Position numbers and translations under genes: made by a program
NCBI RefSeq assembly: GCF_013359695.1
Contig: NZ_JABFMU010000024.1
Location: 16,676 to 80,675, forward strand
DNA: 64,000 nucleotides
Direction: 5' to 3'
Source: Pseudomonas sp. C2B4
Lineage (GTDB): Bacteria; Pseudomonadota; Gammaproteobacteria; Pseudomonadales; Pseudomonadaceae
Part shown: positions 59,194-64,000 of the stretch, one piece after another
Layout: each line of letters starts with the position of its first letter
How positions within the stretch are numbered: position 1 is the first letter of the stretch
Notes under the pieces: generated by a model
Database searches by the model: none
Told to the model about the DNA's origin: nothing
What the model saw: the letters and a program-made list of their open reading frames with translations, nothing else

Positions 59194-60249
59194 TTAAAGC
59201 CCCTGTTGGAGGGCCGGATCGTCGGGATTCTGCTGTTCAAGCTGCGCCAGCAGAATCTGCACGTTCTGCAGTTGCCCGCTTTCCTTCCAGTAATTGATCA
59301 GCAGCACCCGCGCCTTGCGATCATTGGGGTGGCGCTGGACGATTTCCTGCAACTGCTTTTGCGCCGCCTCCAGCTCCTGTTCACCGTGCAGCGTGGTGGC
59401 CAGGTCATAGCGGTAATCCTTGTTGTCCGGCTCCAGTTCCACGGCCTTGGACAGGCCGAGCAGGGCGAATTCGCTTTGTCCGTGATGCAGCAACCAAAGC
59501 CCCAGGGCGTGTTGCAAGTAAGCCGAATCGGGCTGGGCCTTCAGTTGTTTGGCCAATAGTTGACGCGCCGCGTCACTCTGGCCCTGGCGGTCCAGCACCT
59601 CGATCTGCATCACCAGCGCTGGAAGATTGTCCGGCGCCAGGCTCAAGGTCTGGTCGAGTTCCTGTTGCGCCTCTTTCAATTCGGCGTTGTGCAAATACAG
59701 GCGGGCCAGCTGATAGTGGTTGTCGGCGCTTTCCGGGGCGCTTTTGAGCTCCTGCTGCCAGGTGTCGATGGCTTGCTCCAGCGGCCCGAAGTACAAGCCA
59801 AGGTCATCCGGCGACAACCCCAGCAACGCATTGACCGCCGCCAGCCGGACGCTTTGATCGCTGTCATCGAGCAACGGCCCCAGCAACAGACTGCGCTGAC
59901 CGCTGGGCACCAGGCCGCCGATGCTTTTGATCGCCGCGATGCGGACTTCCGGCGCTTCATGTTGCAAATCCGCATCCGCCAGTTTCAGCGCCACGGAGCT
60001 GGGGTAGTTGGGCAGTTCGGCATGCAGCCAGACGCGTCGCTTGGGGGAAATATCCGGGCGGGCCAGCTGCTGGTAAAGCACCCGGGCCGCACCGGGTTGA
60101 CCCGCGCGGGCTCGGGCCAGCGCTTCGCTGTAGCCGCGTTTGATCGCCTCTGGCACCTCTGGGGTTGTGCTGTGCATGAAAAACCACGCAAGGCCTATGA
60201 CGAGCAGGACACAGAGGCTGATAAGCAGGTAACGGCGGGACTGGGGCAT
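59194..60249 (-). CDS. Membrane-anchored TPR/HEAT-repeat protein
   Basis: 351 residues. One N-terminal membrane segment (YLLISLCVLLVIGLAWFFM) is followed by a HEAT-like part (EVRIAAIKSIGGLV, SVRLAAVNALLGL) and several TPR units (NHYQLARLYLHNAELKEAQQ, LPALVMQIEVLDRQGQSDAA, KDYRYDLATTLHGEQELEAA). It is probably a periplasm-facing scaffold. The family role is unknown. The ATG at 60249 (MPQSRRYL) begins the anchor. It runs opposite to the efflux operon. Confidence 0.8.
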   Translation of the reverse strand: MPQSRRYLLISLCVLLVIGLAWFFMHSTTPEVPEAIKRGYSEALARARAGQPGAARVLYQQLARPDISPKRRVWLHAELPNYPSSVALKLADADLQHEAPEVRIAAIKSIGGLVPSGQRSLLLGPLLDDSDQSVRLAAVNALLGLSPDDLGLYFGPLEQAIDTWQQELKSAPESADNHYQLARLYLHNAELKEAQQELDQTLSLAPDNLPALVMQIEVLDRQGQSDAARQLLAKQLKAQPDSAYLQHALGLWLLHHGQSEFALLGLSKAVELEPDNKDYRYDLATTLHGEQELEAAQKQLQEIVQRHPNDRKARVLLINYWKESGQLQNVQILLAQLEQQNPDDPALQQGL

Positions 60250-60454
60250 GCAGAATCCGGAAGCTGGCAGCTTTTGCAAAGTGAGCAGCTTCGGTCAGGC
60301 GGGGCTGTGAGTCAAACCCGGACTCGGCTTGTCGCTGGCTACGGCTATCGAAAAGTGTCCAGGCATTGGCTGCCAGGGGCCGTCGACGCTGAAACCTGTC
60401 GATGCTCTGAAGCAGTGACTACGCTTGCTGGATAACCGCCAAAGAGCGTTCCCC

Positions 60455-62593
60455 ATGCAAGCGCTGTTGCAATATTTCAAGGCCATCATCCACCCCAGTC
60501 GCGGGGTGCTGCTGTTTGCCTTGAGAACCATTGCGGCCGGGCTGTTGACTCTGTACCTGGCCTTCATTTTCGATCTTGAACAGCCCAAATGGTCGATCAT
60601 GGCCGTGGTCATCGTCAGCCAGCCGCTGGCAGGCATGACGCTGGCCCGCAGTTTTGGTCAGGTCATCGGCACCACGGTGGGGGCGATTGTGGCCGTGGTG
60701 ATCATGGCGATTTTCCCCCAGGCCCCGGTGCCTTTCCTGATTACCTTGTGCCTGTGGCTGGCGCTGTGTACCGCCGGTGGCACCTTGTTGCGCTACACCA
60801 GTTCCCAGGCGTTTGTGCTCAGCGGCTATACGGCGGTGGTGGTGGGGCTGCTGGCGGTGCCCGATCAGGACGGCACCTTTCTGCTCGCCGTCACCCGCGT
60901 GACCGAGACGCTGCTGGCGGTTGCCTGTGTCTGTGTCGTCAGCCTGCTGACCGCACGCCCGGAAGCCGTGGCCAAGGATTACTTCACCCGAATCGATCAG
61001 GTGATCAAGCTGCTGGCAACCCACGCCAGCGCCGTCATTCGCACTGAGGAAAGCGAGGCGGACTTCCACCATCGACAAATGCAGCTGTTGGGTCAGATCA
61101 GCGCATTGGAGGGGGTACGCCGGCATTTGTATTACGACGCGCCGCGCTTGCGCAGTGCCGACGACCTGGTGCAATTGCTCGGTAACCAACTGTTGTTACT
61201 CACGGCGCGGCTGACCGCGTTGCGCCATCAACGCGAATTGCTGCTCGAACGCTGGGAAGGCGAAATCCCGGCGGAAATACAGCAGTTGCTGACCGAGGAG
61301 CTGGTTTTTCTCGATGAGTTGGCCCGGCAGGGGCGTGCGCTGTCCAGCGATCAGCGGCGCCAGTTTGCGGCGTTGCAGCAGCGTTTCGATGCACTGGCGT
61401 ACCGTTCGGAGCAATTGGTCGAACCCTTGAAAGCCACCTTGCGCTCGCTGTCATGGTCATTGCGTTGGGAGCAGGCGCGAATGCTCCAGCAGTTGGAAAC
61501 GATTCTGGAATTGAGCGATGCGATCCAGAGCGGACGCAAGGCCAGCAGCATGTATCGCGGTAAAGCCAACCCATTGCACCTGGATTTCACCCTGGCGGCG
61601 ATGAACGCCATCCGCGCGTACTGCGCCCTGATGGTCGCGGGCCTGATCTGGATCGAAACCGGTTGGGACGGCGCTCGAGGCGGAATGATCGTGGCGGGGA
61701 TTCTCTGCTCGCTGATGGCGACGTTTCCCCGACCGCTGCTGGCGGCCCAAAGCTATGCCCGGGGCTTGGGGCTGGCGTTGGTGGTGTCGGCGGTGCTGCA
61801 GTTTGGGCTGGTGCCGATGATCAGCAGTTTCGAGTTGTTGGCGTTGTTGCTGGCGCCCTTGCTGTATTGCGTCGCGGTGGGGTTGTCCAGTCCACCCACC
61901 ACTGGCACGGGGATTGGCCTGGGGCTGTCGACGTTTCTTTTGCTGGGGCCGCAAAACACCGGGTTGGGGCAGAACACCGCGATTCAGTGGTTCGAGTTCG
62001 CCGGGGCCTACACCTGCGCGGCTGCGCTGGCGCTAAGTGTGTATGCCTTGATCTTCCCATTCCGGCCCGTACTGCGCATTCGCCGGTTGCATCAGGAAAA
62101 TTGCGAGCAGGTCCATGCCTTGCTGAAAGTGCCGGCCACCGATGAAAACCAGTTTGCCTTCGAGAGCCGCATGGTCGACCGCCTGACCATGATGCTGGGG
62201 CTGTTGCCCGCGATCCAGGACAAACGGGCGCGCGACCTGTTTGAGGTCAGCCTTGGCTGCCTGGCGCTGGGCATCGCCTTGAACCAGCTCAGGCAGCAGG
62301 GGCAGAACAATCCGTTGCTGAGTACGCAGACCCAAACCCGGCTGTTCGACACGGTTCGCCAGACCGGGCGGCTGATCGCCGGGCGGCCCGACAGTGAAGT
62401 GGACCCCGTGCTCGACAGCCTGCACGCCTTGGGCGACGAACTGGATGCATTGCACTCCAGCGTCCATGAACACCTGTGGTCGGTGTTTCGCATGCGCGTG
62501 GCCTTGTTGATCGTGGTGTCGTTCCTGGAGCGCCACCGTCGCCACTTCGAACCCGCCATTACGCAGCACGGAGTACCGAGCCTTGCCCATTGA
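60455..62593 (+). CDS. FUSC-family efflux transporter, AaeB-like
   Basis: 712 residues made of two membrane blocks (about 20-170 and 380-520) separated by a large soluble region, the FUSC layout. It resembles AaeB, the inner-membrane part of aromatic-acid efflux systems (motif PSRGVLLFALRTIAAGLLTL near the start; WDGARGGMIVAGILCSLMAT in the second block). It overlaps the DUF1656 gene by 11 bp, and the trio forms an efflux pump. The substrate is unknown and no aaeR-like regulator is adjacent. Confidence 0.9.
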   Translation: MQALLQYFKAIIHPSRGVLLFALRTIAAGLLTLYLAFIFDLEQPKWSIMAVVIVSQPLAGMTLARSFGQVIGTTVGAIVAVVIMAIFPQAPVPFLITLCLWLALCTAGGTLLRYTSSQAFVLSGYTAVVVGLLAVPDQDGTFLLAVTRVTETLLAVACVCVVSLLTARPEAVAKDYFTRIDQVIKLLATHASAVIRTEESEADFHHRQMQLLGQISALEGVRRHLYYDAPRLRSADDLVQLLGNQLLLLTARLTALRHQRELLLERWEGEIPAEIQQLLTEELVFLDELARQGRALSSDQRRQFAALQQRFDALAYRSEQLVEPLKATLRSLSWSLRWEQARMLQQLETILELSDAIQSGRKASSMYRGKANPLHLDFTLAAMNAIRAYCALMVAGLIWIETGWDGARGGMIVAGILCSLMATFPRPLLAAQSYARGLGLALVVSAVLQFGLVPMISSFELLALLLAPLLYCVAVGLSSPPTTGTGIGLGLSTFLLLGPQNTGLGQNTAIQWFEFAGAYTCAAALALSVYALIFPFRPVLRIRRLHQENCEQVHALLKVPATDENQFAFESRMVDRLTMMLGLLPAIQDKRARDLFEVSLGCLALGIALNQLRQQGQNNPLLSTQTQTRLFDTVRQTGRLIAGRPDSEVDPVLDSLHALGDELDALHSSVHEHLWSVFRMRVALLIVVSFLERHRRHFEPAITQHGVPSLAH

Positions 62594-62783
62594 TCTGGAA
62601 ATAGGCGGGGTCTACCTGCCGCCGATTGCCCAGGCGCTGTTGCTGGGGTTGCCGATTTTCCTGGTGCTGGACTGGATCCTGCGGCGCCTTGGCGTGTTGC
62701 AGTTCGTCTGGCATGAAGCCTTGTTTGAAGGCGCGTTGTACGCCTGCGTGTGCGCGACGTTGATTCTGGTGATGGGAGCCTGA
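62583..62783 (+). CDS. DUF1656 small membrane protein, AaeX-like
   Basis: 66 residues with two membrane segments (YLPPIAQALLLGLPIFLVL and ALYACVCATLILVMG). Short proteins of this family lie between FUSC and HlyD genes in AaeX-A-B type efflux sets and are thought to assist pump assembly. TTG start with GGAG about 10 bp upstream. Confidence 0.9.
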   Translation: MPIDLEIGGVYLPPIAQALLLGLPIFLVLDWILRRLGVLQFVWHEALFEGALYACVCATLILVMGA

Positions 62784-62787
62784 TGCC

Positions 62788-63744
62788 TTGAAGAAGATCC
62801 TTGCCCATCTCACTACCCTGGCGGTGGTCGTGTTGGCCTTCGTGCTCGGCTGGTTTGCCTGGGAGCATTACACCCGCGCGCCCTGGACCCGGGACGCACG
62901 GGTGCGTGCCGATGTGGTGACCTTGTCTGCGGATGTCGGGGGACGCATCGTCAACCTCGGCGTGCAGGATAACCAGCACGTGGAGAAGGGCCAGTTGCTG
63001 CTGGAAATCGACCCCTCGCGGTATGCCCTGGCAGTGGGTCATGCCAAGCGTTCGGTGGAGGTGGCGAAGGCCGCGCTGGGACAATCGGAAGCCACCATCG
63101 TCGCCAGCCAGGCGCTGCTTCGTCAGCGTCAGAGTGAGGAACGCCGCCGCCGGACCCTCAAGGAGCGCTCGGCGATCTCCGGTGAAGAGTGGGAGAAATC
63201 CAGCACCGATGTATCGGTGGCCCAGGCCGACTTGCTGCGCAACCAGGCCAACCTGGGGTTTGCCCAGGCTAACGTGCAACTGGCCATCGCCGCACTGGCC
63301 GAGGCCGAGCACGACCTGGAGCGCACCCGGGTCGAATCGCCGGTCAGCGGCTACGTCACCAACCTGCTGACCCGGCAGGGCGATTACGCCACGGCGGGTG
63401 GCCCGTTGGTGGCGTTGGTGGACAGCGATTCGTTCTATGTCAGTGGCTACTTCGAAGAAACCAAACTGCCGCGAATCGGGGAGGGTGACCGGGTCGATAT
63501 CGAATTGATGAGCGGCGAACGCTTTGGCGGCACCGTGCAAAGCATCGCCTTTGCCATCGCCGACCGCGAAAACCTCCCCGGCGGCCGATTGCTGGCCAAC
63601 ATCAATCCCAGTTACACCTGGGTCAAACTGGCGCAGCGGGTGCCGGTGCGGATAAAGATCGATGCCGACTATGACGGCAAAGACAAACTGCGTGCCGGGA
63701 CAACGGCCACCGTGACCGTCCAGGAAACCCGGAAACAACAATAA
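62788..63744 (+). CDS. HlyD-family periplasmic adaptor, AaeA/EmrA-like
   Basis: 318 residues. An N-terminal membrane anchor (LTTLAVVVLAFVLGWFAW) precedes a biotinyl-lipoyl half (VRADVVTLSADVGGRIVNLG), a coiled-coil hairpin (about 85-175), the second lipoyl half (TRVESPVSGYVTNLLTRQGD) and a beta barrel (VDIELMSGERFGGTV). It links the FUSC pump to an outer-membrane channel encoded elsewhere. TTG start at 62788 with GGGAG 9 bp upstream; an ATG-CCT-TGA triplet frame sits just before it. Confidence 0.92.
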   Translation: MKKILAHLTTLAVVVLAFVLGWFAWEHYTRAPWTRDARVRADVVTLSADVGGRIVNLGVQDNQHVEKGQLLLEIDPSRYALAVGHAKRSVEVAKAALGQSEATIVASQALLRQRQSEERRRRTLKERSAISGEEWEKSSTDVSVAQADLLRNQANLGFAQANVQLAIAALAEAEHDLERTRVESPVSGYVTNLLTRQGDYATAGGPLVALVDSDSFYVSGYFEETKLPRIGEGDRVDIELMSGERFGGTVQSIAFAIADRENLPGGRLLANINPSYTWVKLAQRVPVRIKIDADYDGKDKLRAGTTATVTVQETRKQQ

Positions 63745-63748
63745 TCCC

Positions 63749-64000
63749 TGTAGGAGCGAGCCTGCTCGCGAATGCGGTGGGACAGTCACCATCGATGTTG
63801 ATTGTGATGGCCTCTTCGCGAGCAGGCTCGCTCCCACACTGAATGTGTGTCGAACAGATCATCTCCAATCAGCAAAAATTCCCTGTGGGAGCGAGCCTGC
63901 TCGCGAAAGCGGTGGGTCAGTCAGCATTGATGTTGGATGTGATGACCTCTTCGCGAGCAGGCTCGCTCCCACACTGAATGTGTGTCGAACAGATCATCTC
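63749..64000. repeat. REP array with 135-bp period, running off the window
   Basis: Two REP doublets repeat at exactly 135 bp (CCCTG at 63746 and 63881). The unit ends with GAATGTGTGTCGAACAGATC, repeated at the window edge, so the array probably continues. No gene is present here. Confidence 0.9.

Noticed and set aside
57596..59197. Long plus-strand reading frame opposite the KaiC-like gene
   Set aside because: Antisense shadow of a gene with two intact Walker motifs.
1..64000. CRISPR arrays, tRNA, rRNA, insertion sequences or prophage
   Set aside because: Repeats present are REP-type inverted elements or coding repeats; no spacer-repeat arrays, cloverleaf sequences, transposases or integrases were found by reading.

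Overview
The window looks like a chromosomal segment of a Pseudomonas of the fluorescens group. It has high-GC coding, a complete mannitol gene set (mtlEFGK-D-Y-Z with mtlR), a complete functional-amyloid locus (fapABCDEF), OprD-type porin, ecotin, LpxO, Ku, and dense REP repeats of the GTGGGAGCGAGC type typical of that group. The species assignment is inference from gene content. I saw no rRNA, tRNA, CRISPR, insertion sequence or prophage. The window is mostly backbone with several accessory blocks.

Layout. 1-3547: tail of an unidentified gene, then an overlapping operon gnd - zwf - Cof-type HAD phosphatase. 3667-7093: nhaB, a delta-60-repeat protein and a small orphan gene. 7438-14566: a sigma-54 activator with an atypical N-terminal domain, a 135-bp-period REP array, and the fap amyloid operon on the minus strand, with a sigma-54-like promoter before fapA and a hairpin between fapC and fapD. 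14897-15981: pnuC plus a NadR-like kinase (nicotinamide riboside salvage). 16176-24139: a Cache chemoreceptor, uppP, a DUF1294 protein, a YjbR/LysR pair next to azoR, a secreted hydrolase and an MFS transporter. 24421-33389: ABC-F ATPase (YbiT type), lpxO, ku, a small secreted protein, a PQQ aldose dehydrogenase, then a GNAT / RLAN-ATP-grasp / CorA-like trio that may make an unknown amide-linked product. 33522-37061: ecotin, two small conserved proteins, a membrane protein and an OprD porin.

37165-46977: mannitol catabolism. The MtlEFGK ABC importer feeds mannitol to the dehydrogenase MtlD, and fructokinase MtlZ phosphorylates the fructose; MtlY is a xylulokinase-type kinase. AraC-type MtlR controls the system, and a direct-repeat operator and a promoter can be read upstream of mtlE. 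47048-48349: a glycosyltransferase. 48417-58957: a dense signalling island with two stand-alone receiver proteins, a large CHASE3-GAF hybrid kinase with three receivers, an orphan CheR/CheB pair, a receiver-kinase, a kinase with degenerate N-terminal receiver, and a two-domain KaiC-like ATPase translationally coupled to that kinase. 59194-63744: a TPR/HEAT lipid-anchored or membrane protein and an AaeAB-like FUSC-DUF1656-HlyD efflux set. The window ends inside a second 135-bp-period REP array.

The most unusual points are: a ladder of 14-bp stop/start mini-cistrons between the large hybrid kinase and cheR; an amyloid subunit FapC with a very long repetitive linker; the sigma-54 signal and probable activator of the fap operon; and the RLAN-ATP-grasp trio. 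Gene starts were chosen by Shine-Dalgarno sequence, signal peptide and family start; where a start was moved or is uncertain this is stated.
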